Shown: one piece after another, positions 36,769 to 44,697 of the stretch
Layout of the letters: each line of letters starts with the position of its first letter
Position numbering within the stretch: position 1 is the stretch's first letter
Translations under genes and position numbers: made by a program
Source of the DNA: Bradyrhizobium sp. SRL28
GTDB taxonomy: Bacteria; Pseudomonadota; Alphaproteobacteria; Rhizobiales; Xanthobacteraceae
Length of the DNA: 64,000 nt
NCBI RefSeq assembly: GCF_018596315.1
Contig: NZ_JAHEAG010000030.1
Span: 1 to 64,000 of the forward strand
Direction of reading: 5' to 3'
Notes under the pieces: generated by a model
Told to the model about the DNA's origin: nothing
The model's input: the letters and a program-made list of their open reading frames with translations, nothing else
Database searches by the model: none

Positions 36769-37752
36769 GTGAAATTGCTCGTCGTTATCGTTAATTACCG
36801 CGTCACCCATCTTGCGATTGATTGCTTGCATTCGGTCGCAAAGGAGATCGCCAGCGTTCCCGGCATCCATGTCGCGATCTGCGAGAACGGATCGGTAGAT
36901 GGTTCCGCCGAACTCATCCGGCGGGCGATCGACGACAATGGCTGGTCATCCTGGTGCACGCTGAAGGCGCTCGACGTAAACCTCGGATTTACCGGCGGCA
37001 ACAATTCGATCCTGCGTCCGGCGCTGGAATCGGCTGACAAGCCGCAATACTTTCTGTTGCTCAATTCCGATACGATCGTCCGGCCGAACGCATTCAAGGC
37101 GCTCGTCGACTTCATGGACAACAACCCGGAAGTCGGTATCGGCGGCAGCCGGCTCGAAGAGCCCGACGGCACGCCACAACGGTCCGCGTTCCGCTTTCAA
37201 TCGCCGCTGGGAGAGTTCGAGGGCAGCCTGAAGCTTGGGTTGGTCAGCAGGCTGCTGAGCCGTTGGGTGGTGGCCCCGCCCGTTGTCGATCATGCCTTCG
37301 AAACGGATTGGGTTTCCGGCGCCAGCATGATCATCCGGCGCGAGACGATGGAAGCGACGGGATTGCTCGACGAAGGTTTTTTCACCTATTTCGACGACAT
37401 CGATTATTGCTTCAATGCCAAAAAGCGGGGATGGCCGACCTGGTACGTTCCGGCAAGCCACGTGGTCCATCTCGTCGGTCAATCGACCGGCGTGAACAGC
37501 AAGCCAAAGCGATTGCCGCCCTACCTGCTGGAAGCGCGCAGGCGCCACTTCCTGAAGAACTACGGCGCGTTCTATGCCGCCATGGTCGACGTTTGCAGAA
37601 TCGCGGGCCTGTCGCTTTGGCGATTGCGGGTTCTTCTTACCGGAAAGGAAGACACCACACCTCCGCAGCACCTTTCCGATTCAATCCGGCACAGCGTATT
37701 TTTGAAGGGCTTCAAGGTGACCGACGTCAAGAATCCGGCCTTGACCTCCTGA
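36769..37752 (+). CDS. Glycosyltransferase family 2 (rhamnosyltransferase-like)
   Basis: A 327-aa GT-A enzyme: MKLLVVIVNYRVTHLAIDCL, VAICENGSVDGSAELI, NLGFTGGNNSILRPALES, YFLLLNSDTIVRPNAF and the later DWVSGASMIIRRE with FFTYFDDIDYCFNAKKRGW. These match the rhamnosyltransferase-like WbbL group. No membrane segment. GTG start. It leads a plus-strand run of three unknown genes, with 28 bp to the next, so it may act with them rather than in the main EPS locus. Confidence 0.87.
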   Translation: MKLLVVIVNYRVTHLAIDCLHSVAKEIASVPGIHVAICENGSVDGSAELIRRAIDDNGWSSWCTLKALDVNLGFTGGNNSILRPALESADKPQYFLLLNSDTIVRPNAFKALVDFMDNNPEVGIGGSRLEEPDGTPQRSAFRFQSPLGEFEGSLKLGLVSRLLSRWVVAPPVVDHAFETDWVSGASMIIRRETMEATGLLDEGFFTYFDDIDYCFNAKKRGWPTWYVPASHVVHLVGQSTGVNSKPKRLPPYLLEARRRHFLKNYGAFYAAMVDVCRIAGLSLWRLRVLLTGKEDTTPPQHLSDSIRHSVFLKGFKVTDVKNPALTS

Positions 37753-37780
37753 ATTTTTCAAACCCGATCCGGGATTATTT

Positions 37781-38275
37781 ATGCCCACCGACGAAGAGAT
37801 TGATCGAAGCCTGGTAGAGTTTGCCCAAAAGATCGCGGCCATACCGAAAGAAATTGCGAACGACGCTCGCCCCACAGAGCCGCCGCCGGTCACCTCCTCC
37901 ACGGCCCCGCCAGCCGCAACCGAGGTCGCAAGCCAAAGCCTGCCTCCCCCGCTTCCTACCGGCGAGCAATCCGATCCGGACATTCGGCCAGCCGCGCCTG
38001 CCGGCGCAGGCGGCAAACAGGTCCGTCACGCGGAGGAAATCGCAGGCATCATCATGAAGTCCCTATGCGCCATCGAAGGTTGCCCCGCACGCGGATTTAC
38101 CGTTACGGTCTATGGGTCAAATCCGTGGAACGCCATGCTGACGATACGACCGGAAGCCGGCTCTGGCATCGATCGCGAGCTCTGGTATTCGCGGGTGCAC
38201 GACATCGGCGTGCGGCTCAGAAACGACTTCGACGTGGCTGATCAATCAGCCATCTCGACAAACGGTTCGACGTAG
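37781..38275 (+). CDS. Hypothetical protein with Pro-rich linker
   Basis: A 164-aa protein: a short acidic N-terminus, a Pro/Ala/Thr-rich low-complexity region at about 30-72, and a compact C-terminal part (AEEIAGIIMKSLCAIEGCPA, FTVTVYGSNPWNAMLTI, WYSRVHDIGVRLRNDFDV). No signal peptide or membrane segment. It follows the GT2 gene by 28 bp. I do not recognise a family. Confidence 0.55.
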   Translation: MPTDEEIDRSLVEFAQKIAAIPKEIANDARPTEPPPVTSSTAPPAATEVASQSLPPPLPTGEQSDPDIRPAAPAGAGGKQVRHAEEIAGIIMKSLCAIEGCPARGFTVTVYGSNPWNAMLTIRPEAGSGIDRELWYSRVHDIGVRLRNDFDVADQSAISTNGST

Positions 38276-38324
38276 TCGCTCTGTTCCAGGAGAGGTTGCG
38301 CCAGCGGAGCGCACGGCGGATATC

Positions 38325-39011
38325 ATGGCAATCAACTCAGCCAACAATACCTCGCCTTCCGGATCTGGTCCGTTAGCTCAGCCATTCCGCCTCCTGGGAA
38401 TCGATCCTGGCGCAACAGCCTTGGAAGTTCGGGCCGCTCTCGCGCGGGCACGAGAGACGCGTGTCGCGCCGGAACAGAGCTTGGCGGAAGCCTATGCAGA
38501 TGTGCTGGACCCGGTCCGGCGCCTGCCTGGCGAACTCTCCTATCCCCTGGGCAGCACGCCCGATCGCGTCGATCTCTTTTTCACCGAGCTGCCTGCCGAC
38601 GCTTCCGACGAAGCCATACTGCAAACGTCTGTTCAGTTTGCAGCGATCTCGAGGGCCAATTTCATTGCGCGTTACGTGGCTCGCCGCGGCGCATCGAGCG
38701 AACTGCTCCTTGCCTTGATTGACGCGCACAATTCCATCGATGCTATGGAAGTCTATCAGGTCCTGCAGGCGCTCCGGCATCGGGCTGGTTGGCCCCCGCC
38801 CTCTTTGGCGAGCGTAAGGGATGGTTTGAACGATCTGCTTGATGCCCATTGCGTAGCCGTGATCGACGCCTACGATCCGTTTGAAAGCGCTGCCGCTATT
38901 GGAATCCACTCGCCAGATCCTCGCAACGCACGAACCGCCGCTCGTCCAAACGCATTCCCTCCTGCTGGCAGCCTATCGGGGCGCCATTGGGGAGATGCGC
39001 GCCAAAGCTGA
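38325..39011 (+). CDS. J-domain-like hypothetical protein; 3' part probably out of frame
   Basis: The N-terminal part reads QPFRLLGIDPGATALEVRAA and resembles the start of J-domain-type proteins, without a clear HPD. Helical sequence follows to about residue 187 (AVIDAYDPFES). After this the frame becomes Pro/Arg/Ser-rich (RNARTAARPNAFPPAG) and unlike protein-coding sequence, while the +1 frame from 38881 continues as convincing helical protein. I therefore think this and the next ORF are one gene interrupted by a frameshift near 38863-38885. Confidence 0.55.
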   Translation: MAINSANNTSPSGSGPLAQPFRLLGIDPGATALEVRAALARARETRVAPEQSLAEAYADVLDPVRRLPGELSYPLGSTPDRVDLFFTELPADASDEAILQTSVQFAAISRANFIARYVARRGASSELLLALIDAHNSIDAMEVYQVLQALRHRAGWPPPSLASVRDGLNDLLDAHCVAVIDAYDPFESAAAIGIHSPDPRNARTAARPNAFPPAGSLSGRHWGDARQS

Positions 39012-39921
39012 ACAGCAGGTCGACAATGCCTGCCAATCGATGGAACAGCGACCGAACGATACGTCCTCAATTGAGGGACTGGCCGACGCGCTGCATCGCT
39101 GGACCTCGCTCTGCGAACCCCTGTTATTGCTGGACGCGCATCAGGGTTTCTGCGACCCGGAGATGAACGTCGCTCCTGATCGCATATTTGGCCTGCTTGG
39201 CGCTCTGAGCAGCCAGCACCACTACCCTATGGCGCAGCAGGTGCTGGACCGCGCGCTCGACGCTTTCGGATCAATTCCGGATACGACCGCACGGCTCATC
39301 GAAGTCAGAGAAATACTGCACAATATGCAGCGCGCCGCTTCGAAAGGTATCGAGCAGCTTGCGGCTGCGCCCGAGACGCTGCCGGCGTCGGACGCCCGGC
39401 CCCTTGACCATGGTGACCGCGACCCCAATCGGGATCTTACGGTGCCCGCAGGAAGCAGCGGTTTCCGTCATTTCAAGGAAGCCATGCTCGCAGCTGCGGC
39501 GCTGCTGGCCATGCTTGGATGTCTGGTTGCGTACCGGGCTCTCGACCTTGGAGCGGCATTCTCCGTCGCCTCGGGACCCAATCCGCCTCAGCCGAAGACG
39601 GAGCCGGAACTGCTTCCCCCGGTCGGCAAAGGCCAACGCTTTCCGCGCGAACATGTTCGTTACTGTCATTTTCAGGAAGAACGGCTGCGTGCGGTCAAGC
39701 AGCGGGTCCGGGGGCCCGAAGACATCCGCGCCTATAACGCACTTGCAAATGACTACAATTCACGCTGCTCCGATTTCTTCTATCAGGACGAAGACCTCCG
39801 GCTTGTGAAGGAAGAAGTCATCGCGAAGCGAAAGCTTCTCGAAGCCGACGCGGAGCGCATCCTTTCGACCTGGCCATGGCACAAGAATGCCGGCGGAGCA
39901 CCGGCGGCATCGTCCAGATAA
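38881..39921 (+). CDS. Membrane-anchored hypothetical protein (probable C-terminal part of the preceding gene)
   Basis: The 346-aa frame starts only at a TTG (38881) and overlaps the previous gene by 131 bp. It has a helical N-terminal region, one membrane segment near residues 201-217 (AMLAAAALLAMLGCLVAYRA), a Pro-rich linker, and a C-terminal conserved-looking block (VRYCHFQEERLRAVKQRV, YNALANDYNSRCSDFFYQDE) that recurs in uncharacterised proteobacterial proteins. A single joined protein of about 530 residues is the simplest reading. Function unknown. Confidence 0.6.
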   Translation: MKALPLLESTRQILATHEPPLVQTHSLLLAAYRGAIGEMRAKAEQQVDNACQSMEQRPNDTSSIEGLADALHRWTSLCEPLLLLDAHQGFCDPEMNVAPDRIFGLLGALSSQHHYPMAQQVLDRALDAFGSIPDTTARLIEVREILHNMQRAASKGIEQLAAAPETLPASDARPLDHGDRDPNRDLTVPAGSSGFRHFKEAMLAAAALLAMLGCLVAYRALDLGAAFSVASGPNPPQPKTEPELLPPVGKGQRFPREHVRYCHFQEERLRAVKQRVRGPEDIRAYNALANDYNSRCSDFFYQDEDLRLVKEEVIAKRKLLEADAERILSTWPWHKNAGGAPAASSR

Positions 39922-40130
39922 GCCAGTTTAGCAACGTGCCGCGTATTAGGATTGATCGTTCAGCATCCATTCAGCGATCGTACTGCCTTCTGCGAAACGG
40001 CGGCGATGGTTCGAGCATCCGGGATCGACGGCACATCACGCAAGCGCCAGAGCGAGGTTCCCGATTTAACGTTTTGCGCGGGTATCAAGCTTAACGCGCG
40101 AGTTGCGTTGCGAACGACGCGCGGGAAACT

Positions 40131-40355
40131 ATGGTTGTTTTTGAGTTGCCGTATTCGGCCAAAGTGATGTATGAACTCGCGGAGCATTTCGTGAAGCGCC
40201 AGCGTTTGAGCAAACCAAAAGATATCAGGGAATTGCCGGCCGAGAAGTCGCTGAGCGACCGCTACGCAGAAGTGGTGAGGCTGCGCCAGGCCGTGTTCCG
40301 GACCCAGGCGGCGCTACGGGCGCCGGCCCATGTCAACCGGCTTGCCTCGAAGTAG
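40131..40355 (+). CDS. Small conserved-looking hypothetical protein
   Basis: A 74-aa protein with a helical core MYELAEHFVKRQRLSKPKD and LSDRYAEVVRLRQAVFRTQ, a pattern seen in small rhizobial proteins. The start could be ATG 40131 (GGAA close upstream) or the internal ATG 40167. No membrane segment. It is followed 4 bp later by a tiny membrane ORF. Confidence 0.5.
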   Translation: MVVFELPYSAKVMYELAEHFVKRQRLSKPKDIRELPAEKSLSDRYAEVVRLRQAVFRTQAALRAPAHVNRLASK

Positions 40356-40359
40356 AGTC

Positions 40360-40467
40360 ATGCGTTCACGCGTTACCCGGTTCACCTACCTGTTTGCCAT
40401 CGCCACAGCTATGATCGGCTGGTCGTGGCTGCTTCTGCATAGCCTCGCCTGGGCATTTGATTTCTAG
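40360..40467 (+). CDS. Possible 35-aa membrane peptide
   Basis: ATG 40360 to TAG 40467 encodes a basic N-terminus (MRSRVTR) and one strong hydrophobic segment (YLFAIATAMIGWSWLLLHSL). It starts 4 bp after the preceding small gene, consistent with a two-gene operon. Too short to judge by homology; the reading frame and composition are the only evidence. Confidence 0.35.
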   Translation: MRSRVTRFTYLFAIATAMIGWSWLLLHSLAWAFDF

Positions 40468-40502
40468 GCGCGTGCGCAGACGGGCGGGATCGAACCTTGC
40501 GC

Positions 40503-40808
40503 TCAGTTGCAGACTCTCACCGCTCTTTGTCGCCAGCCTCTGACGGTCCATACCCGACGCCACGCATAGCACGCACCATCGCCGCGGTAGGCCCATGGAC
40601 CGTACTCGGCATACTCGCCATAGCCGAACGGATAGTCGTAGCCGTCGTCAAATGGATGACCGTAGAGGCGCACGTAGCCAAACCCGCCCGGATAGCCAAT
40701 CCCGCGAAATCCCGGGGCGACGACAAACGCACCGCCTGCGGACGCGATGTCCGGGACGATCGCAAGCGCCAGCGAAAGCGCAAACAGAGCTGAATGTGCT
40801 TTACGCAT
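40503..40808 (-). CDS. Small secreted Gly/Tyr-rich protein
   Basis: A 101-aa protein with a signal peptide (MRKAHSALFALSLALAIVPD...ASA) and a mature part rich in Gly, Tyr and Phe (FRGIGYPGGFGYVRLYG, YDYPFGYGEYAEYGPW), ending with two Cys-containing segments. Its ATG lies inside the last codons of the PilZ gene (8-bp overlap), suggesting coupled translation. Function unknown; such proteins are often surface or periplasmic. Confidence 0.65.
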   Translation of the reverse strand: MRKAHSALFALSLALAIVPDIASAGGAFVVAPGFRGIGYPGGFGYVRLYGHPFDDGYDYPFGYGEYAEYGPWAYRGDGACYAWRRVWTVRGWRQRAVRVCN

Positions 40809-41121
40809 ATTCCGGTGTCCTCGCGCTACCCCGCGGAGCGGAATGTTGTGACGGAGCCGTGGCCAGATGGTCGATGAACTGAGCGCCGAATCCGCATCCG
40901 ATACGCCATGCCAGCCGGCACAGGCGCGGGCGGCCCGCTGAAAGGATCAGCGTGAACTCCTCGGGCACATCGAGGTTTTCAGCGATCACCCGCACACCGC
41001 CGTCAGATATGTCCGTGATGGTGCAATCGCGCGGCAGCGTGCCGACCCCGAATTGAATCTTTGCCGCCCCCTGACAGGAGCGACGTTCGCTCTTTCGCCG
41101 ATCCGCAAACACCCGACCCAC
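40801..41121 (-). CDS. PilZ-domain protein
   Basis: A 106-aa protein with the c-di-GMP-binding PilZ pattern: basic RRKSERRSCQ near the start and TITDISDGGVRVIAE (DxSxxG), then a GCGFGAQF strand. GTG start at 41121, a second GTG three codons later. It overlaps the small secreted protein gene by 8 bp, so the pair may form a c-di-GMP-responsive unit, which is inference. The RxxxR element is RKSER; binding is likely but untested. Confidence 0.75.
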   Translation of the reverse strand: MGRVFADRRKSERRSCQGAAKIQFGVGTLPRDCTITDISDGGVRVIAENLDVPEEFTLILSAGRPRLCRLAWRIGCGFGAQFIDHLATAPSQHSAPRGSARTPEYA

Positions 41122-41335
41122 CCGTATTTGTTAATTTTGTCTTTCGGCAATCTTAGCGAAAATCCATTGGACTCCGCCTAAGCGATCGGCCCGCAATCGA
41201 TGGTTTCGCTTATCGGAAAGTTTACTGCCACCGCTGGCGCGAAAGGTTCGCAAAATCCCCCTGACCTGCCGTCCAAGGTAAGGTTAAGGATTCTATTAGC
41301 TCGAAAGAAGTTGTGGCCCGGTGCAAAACGCCAAC

Positions 41336-41737
41336 ATGAAGAGACATATTACCCGGCTTGCCATGGCTGCGGCATGGATCGCGGTCATCGCGATCGCCTA
41401 TGCCACGTTGACGCATGTCGGCTTTGTCTATGCCCTCTATTTCAAGCTCTCGCCATTTCTGATGCGCCCGGCGATGCGAACCTTCGCGCATTTTGAGCAC
41501 ATCATCGCGTTTGCTATCCTCGGCGCCCTCTTCGGCTTCGCCTATCCTCGGCGCCTGATCCTTGTCTGCGGCATCGTGTTCGGCGCCGCGGCGCTGCTGG
41601 AGATCTTGCAGACCATGACGCCGGACCGGCACGGCACATTGATCGACGCGCTGGAGAAAATGGCGGGCGGCGCGGCCGGTATCTTGTTTGCGAGAACCGT
41701 CCGGCGATTATGGTCTGCAAAGGATCGCCCGTCCTGA
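41336..41737 (+). CDS. VanZ-like membrane protein
   Basis: A 133-aa membrane protein with four hydrophobic segments and the VanZ-type features FAHFEHIIAFAILGALFGFA and ALLEILQTMTPDRHGTLIDAL, followed by AGGAAGILFA. ATG 41336 is chosen; GTG 41321 would add five residues and no start has a strong ribosome site. Role of the family outside glycopeptide resistance is unclear. Plus-strand and separate from its neighbours. Confidence 0.75.
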   Translation: MKRHITRLAMAAAWIAVIAIAYATLTHVGFVYALYFKLSPFLMRPAMRTFAHFEHIIAFAILGALFGFAYPRRLILVCGIVFGAAALLEILQTMTPDRHGTLIDALEKMAGGAAGILFARTVRRLWSAKDRPS

Positions 41738-41773
41738 GATCAATTCCGCGATTCGAGTTCGAATACATCCAGC

Positions 41774-41908
41774 GTAGACGGCCCTGTTGGACAACGTGTC
41801 GATCGCGCCGTCCTCGAAGCCTCCACTTGGGCCATGATGGTCCTCGGTTTCGCTGGCGTCGGCTTCATGGCCTACAGCCGGAGTCAGCCGGCATTGCGAC
41901 TTACCTGA
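41774..41908 (+). pseudogene. Remnant of a PEP-CTERM protein gene
   Basis: The last 31 codons before TGA (41906-41908) read EASTWAMMVLGFAGVGFMAY plus a short Arg-containing tail, a clear PEPxxWA-type sorting signal with Glu-Ala in place of Pro-Glu-Pro. Just upstream, in another frame, is LLDNVSIA, the usual sequence preceding such tails. No intact body or signal peptide precedes it. A terminator hairpin follows, as at an intact gene end. Confidence 0.65.
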
Positions 41909-41920
41909 TCCCAAATTTGG

Positions 41921-41943
41921 AAGCCGCCCTCGGGCGGCTTTTA
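41921..41943 (+). terminator. Rho-independent terminator after the PEP-CTERM remnant
   Basis: AAGCCGCC ctcg GGCGGCTT followed by TT: a perfect 8-bp stem with a short loop, 13 bp past the remnant stop. Confidence 0.75.
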
Positions 41944-42105
41944 ATGGCCAACCCCGGTAGAGCCCCGCTAGCCAATAAGTGACAACGCAATACTTTTCTG
42001 AATAGGAGTGCTGCAGACTTGACATCGCAAGAACTTCCAGCCAAAGTTATTAATAGTATTTTAAATATTAACGAACTGCTTCCGACTGCATTAATGAGGT
42101 GGCGA

Positions 42106-42771
42106 ATGAAAAAGGCATTTATTGCGGCCGCTGTTTTAGCGGCGGGTCTTTGTTCCGGTGCAGCTCGCGCAGCCATCGTGACCAACGGAAGCTTTGAATT
42201 AGGGACCAACAATCCTGCCCCGGGCAGTTTCGCAACGATTCCTGGTTCGTCGAGCTCAATTACCGGCTGGACCGTGGTTGGCAGCGTGGACTGGATCAAT
42301 GGTTACTGGCAGGCGAGCGACGGTACTCATAGCGTAGACATGAATGGTCTTGCGCTGGGTGGGGTTCAGCAATCGATAACCACCGTGATCGGTCAAGCCT
42401 ATCGGTTGACGTTCGATCTCTCGGCGAATCCGGATCACTTGGATAGTCATCCTGATTCTAGGCAGTTGATGGCTACTGCAGGCGCGTTCAACAGCCTTTT
42501 CAACTACAATTTCGATGCGCCGCCGAATAGCCACAGCAACATGAATTGGGCTTCCTATTTCCTGGACTTCACGGCGACTTCGACCACGACCGTGTTGTCT
42601 TTCAACAGCACATCCGGGCAAAATTGCTGTTTTGGGCCTGCGCTTGATAACGTTGCGGTGACGGCTGTTCCGGAAGCCTCGACTTGGGCGATGATGATCC
42701 TGGGCTTCTTCGGCGTCGGATTCGTGGCCTACCGTCGGAAGCGGAGCGGGACTGACTTGCGCATGGCCTAA
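42106..42771 (+). CDS. PEP-CTERM protein with DUF642/choice-of-anchor C-like domain
   Basis: A 221-aa exported protein. ATG 42106 has GAGG upstream and begins a signal peptide (MKKAFIAAAVLAAGLCSGAA...); a longer frame from 42019 is not used. The body IVTNGSFELG, ITGWTVVGSVDWINGYW, SDGTHSVDMNGLALGG and VLSFNSTSG matches the DUF642/choice-of-anchor C group. The C-terminus PEASTWAMMILGFFGVGF with a basic tail is the exosortase signal. It is probably an exopolysaccharide-linked surface protein. A terminator follows. Confidence 0.88.
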   Translation: MKKAFIAAAVLAAGLCSGAARAAIVTNGSFELGTNNPAPGSFATIPGSSSSITGWTVVGSVDWINGYWQASDGTHSVDMNGLALGGVQQSITTVIGQAYRLTFDLSANPDHLDSHPDSRQLMATAGAFNSLFNYNFDAPPNSHSNMNWASYFLDFTATSTTTVLSFNSTSGQNCCFGPALDNVAVTAVPEASTWAMMILGFFGVGFVAYRRKRSGTDLRMA

Positions 42772-42794
42772 GTTTTTCGGACATCCGATGCCAA

Positions 42795-42819
42795 AGGTCG
42801 CCTACGGGCGGCCTTTTTT
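42795..42819 (+). terminator. Rho-independent terminator after the second PEP-CTERM gene
   Basis: GGTCGCC tac GGGCGGCC with one wobble pair, followed directly by a six-T run; 23 bp past the stop. Confidence 0.75.
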
Positions 42820-42849
42820 GTTCATTGGACAGTGGGCCCTGCGGCGAAA

Positions 42850-43176
42850 CTATTCCGCTGCCATTTCAATCCTAAAATCATCAACATTCTTTCCCAACCT
42901 CAGTTGTTTCGCAAGCCACCGTGGCTGCTTGCCGCGTCCAGCCCACGTTTCCGACGGATCATCTGGATTGCGAAATTTCGGGAAGACTGGCGGGTACGCC
43001 GGCGCTCCGACTTGGCTATTCGCCTTTCAAACGTCGGCTTGGCTGCGAGCTGCTCCAAACGCTCTTCAAGGAACATCCTTCTCTGCCACCAACTTTACAG
43101 CCAAGGCCTCGCCGACCTCCAGGTGCAGCTTCCACAGATCGTCGACGGACATTCGCTCAAGTTCGCCCAGCTTCAT
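42850..43176 (-). pseudogene. H-NS/HvrA-family nucleoid protein gene, frameshifted
   Basis: Reading the minus strand from ATG 43176: KLGELERMSVDDLWKLHLEV, then a one-base shift near GATGTTCC gives LEERLEQLAAKPTFERRIAK, and a second shift near CGCCGGCG restores the first frame as AYPPVFPKFRNPDDPSETWA, GRGKQPRWLAKQL and VDDFRIE before TAG at 42850. All blocks of an H-NS-family protein (dimerisation helix, linker, GRGKQPRW DNA-binding motif) are there, but no single frame encodes them. The compensating shifts look like one inserted and one lost base. Confidence 0.82.
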
Positions 43177-43381
43177 GACGGTCCCCAATCATGATTCCAC
43201 GAATGCGTGCACGATGGTCCCACGACAACAGATGTCAAAGCTCTAATGTTTGGCATTTCAATATGTTGCGGTGCAAAGCTATAGCGGAATTCGGCAAATC
43301 ATTGAGGGGTGCGTACGCTCGACCTGGTCTAGTCGCGGATCAGCATTCACGGGTAGGACATGAAGATAGCGATCTAGCAAA

Positions 43382-43650
43382 ATGCTTCTCGATGATCTTT
43401 GGCGTCTTGATGAGCAGATCATTCAGTTGCTTGATAGAAAACTGGAGCAAGAGGCGCGCAAGCTCCAACGACGGCTTGATGAGCTTGGCCGCCAATTCGG
43501 CGGAGGCCCAGCGACGCCCCGCAGCGTCGCCCTACCCCAAGGTTGGGCCAAAGTTTCGAAACTTAAACGACCCCTCAGAAACGTGGTCTTGACGAGGCAA
43601 ACAGCCACGCTGGGCAATCGAGCTGCAATTTTGCTCACGACATTCTCTCA
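43382..43650 (+). pseudogene. Second H-NS/HvrA-family gene, frameshifted with a nonsense codon
   Basis: On the plus strand ATG 43382 opens MLLDDLWRLDEQIIQLLDRK and LQRRLDELGRQFGG, then the frame must shift to read SPYPKVGPKFRNLNDPSETW. Next is a TGA at 43590-43592 exactly where the Gly of the WxGRGKQPRW motif should be, and RGKQPRWAIELQ follows in the same frame. It is thus a broken paralog of the neighbouring minus-strand remnant. The right end of homology is approximate. Confidence 0.78.
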
Positions 43651-44095
43651 GCTTGTCATCGGATTTTTGAATGTAAGTCCCCGCGCCGCTGCAGCCGCGG
43701 TGGCACGCAGTGGCCTCATCAAGAATAATCCGATGGTTGTCGATTTTAAATCGGCCGGCGTTTATTATCGGCCAACGACGCTTCGCTCTCGGTAAGGACC
43801 GCGCGAAGCGATCGAGAATTTTTCAGACGCCGATCTGACCAAGTGGGAAATTGGGAACGCGGACCTTCACGGCTACTGTTGCCGAACATCATTAAAGCCG
43901 ATCATGATTGAAAATCGACTGGCCTAGCAAATCGCCGTTGGAATGAACAAGCGCTGGCCCGAGATGATGCCCGCCGCTGCACAGTCAACCCTCAATCTCT
44001 CGCTCCGCTCCGATTGACTCAACTGACGCTGGAAGGAGGAATCACCGGGCGGTCTTTTTGTTTGGGCTCGACCGTCAAGGGGCTTGTGCACAAAA
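43651..44095. other. Intergenic region with possible coding debris
   Basis: About 445 bp. The plus frame continues with VVDFKSAGVYYRPTTLRSR before a stop at 43793-43795, and a following stretch reads REAIENFSDADLTKWEIG in another register. These look like coding debris but could not be assigned. No intact gene is seen. Confidence 0.35.
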
Positions 44096-44386
44096 CTAAG
44101 CAGATCTTTGGCTGTTCTTCTCTCCCGCTCTTTTGAAAAAGACGCCGAGATTGTCACCGTTCACCCAGGCAAGTTCACAGCGTCGAAATGCCAATCCGGT
44201 CGAAGACAATAACAGAAAAAATTCTTTCAACGGAAGACCGTCGATCGAACCCTCCACGCCGAGTTTTGCTCCGGTATCCGAGATATCCTGGATCTTGCAA
44301 GCCCGGCGCCAAGTCCCGTCTATAGCCATCATGTGAGCGTCGTACCCTCGCTCGAACACGACCCGCCGTGACTTGCGCAGCTCCAT
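44096..44386 (-). CDS. PilZ-domain protein
   Basis: A 96-aa single-domain protein with the basic N-terminal RKSRRVVFERG, the DxSxxG element CKIQDISDTGAKLGVEG, and CELAWVNGDNLGVFFKR at the end, consistent with a c-di-GMP-binding PilZ fold. ATG at 44386. It stands alone among decayed genes. It is a second PilZ protein in the window and not closely similar to the one at 40801. Confidence 0.75.
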   Translation of the reverse strand: MELRKSRRVVFERGYDAHMMAIDGTWRRACKIQDISDTGAKLGVEGSIDGLPLKEFFLLLSSTGLAFRRCELAWVNGDNLGVFFKRAGEKNSQRSA

Positions 44387-44697
44387 CTGGATTTATCCGT
44401 CACCGAAGTAAAACGGCCCAGGTGCGAGGTCGATCACTGAGGCCACTCTCGTCGCGACCCAAAATGGGGCCAGAGTATGATGACCGTAATCTCGAACCTT
44501 CAAGAGCGCCCTAACCGGCCTATCGGTTTTCGGCACCTCGATCAGTTTCCGTACTTGCCCCTTGGAATTGAGGTTCCGAGGAACGCTCCTTCACAATCAA
44601 ACTTTGCTTACCGCGGGTTGGGATCGAGCTATAAGCAGGGGCAATGAGCCGGATGTGCGCATGCAGTCCCGGCAGTTCCCGAACCACGAGAGCGGCA
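44387..44697. other. Intergenic region, upstream of the secreted-protein gene
   Basis: A 311-bp gap. Its last part (GTCCCGGCAG near 44666) resembles sequence before the decayed copy at 28275 (also TCCCGGCAG), so the duplication extends somewhat upstream of the start. No gene or RNA is recognised. Confidence 0.35.

Noticed and set aside
42788..43246. A 152-codon plus-strand frame
   Set aside because: Its sequence is the antisense of the frameshifted H-NS gene and has no coding character.
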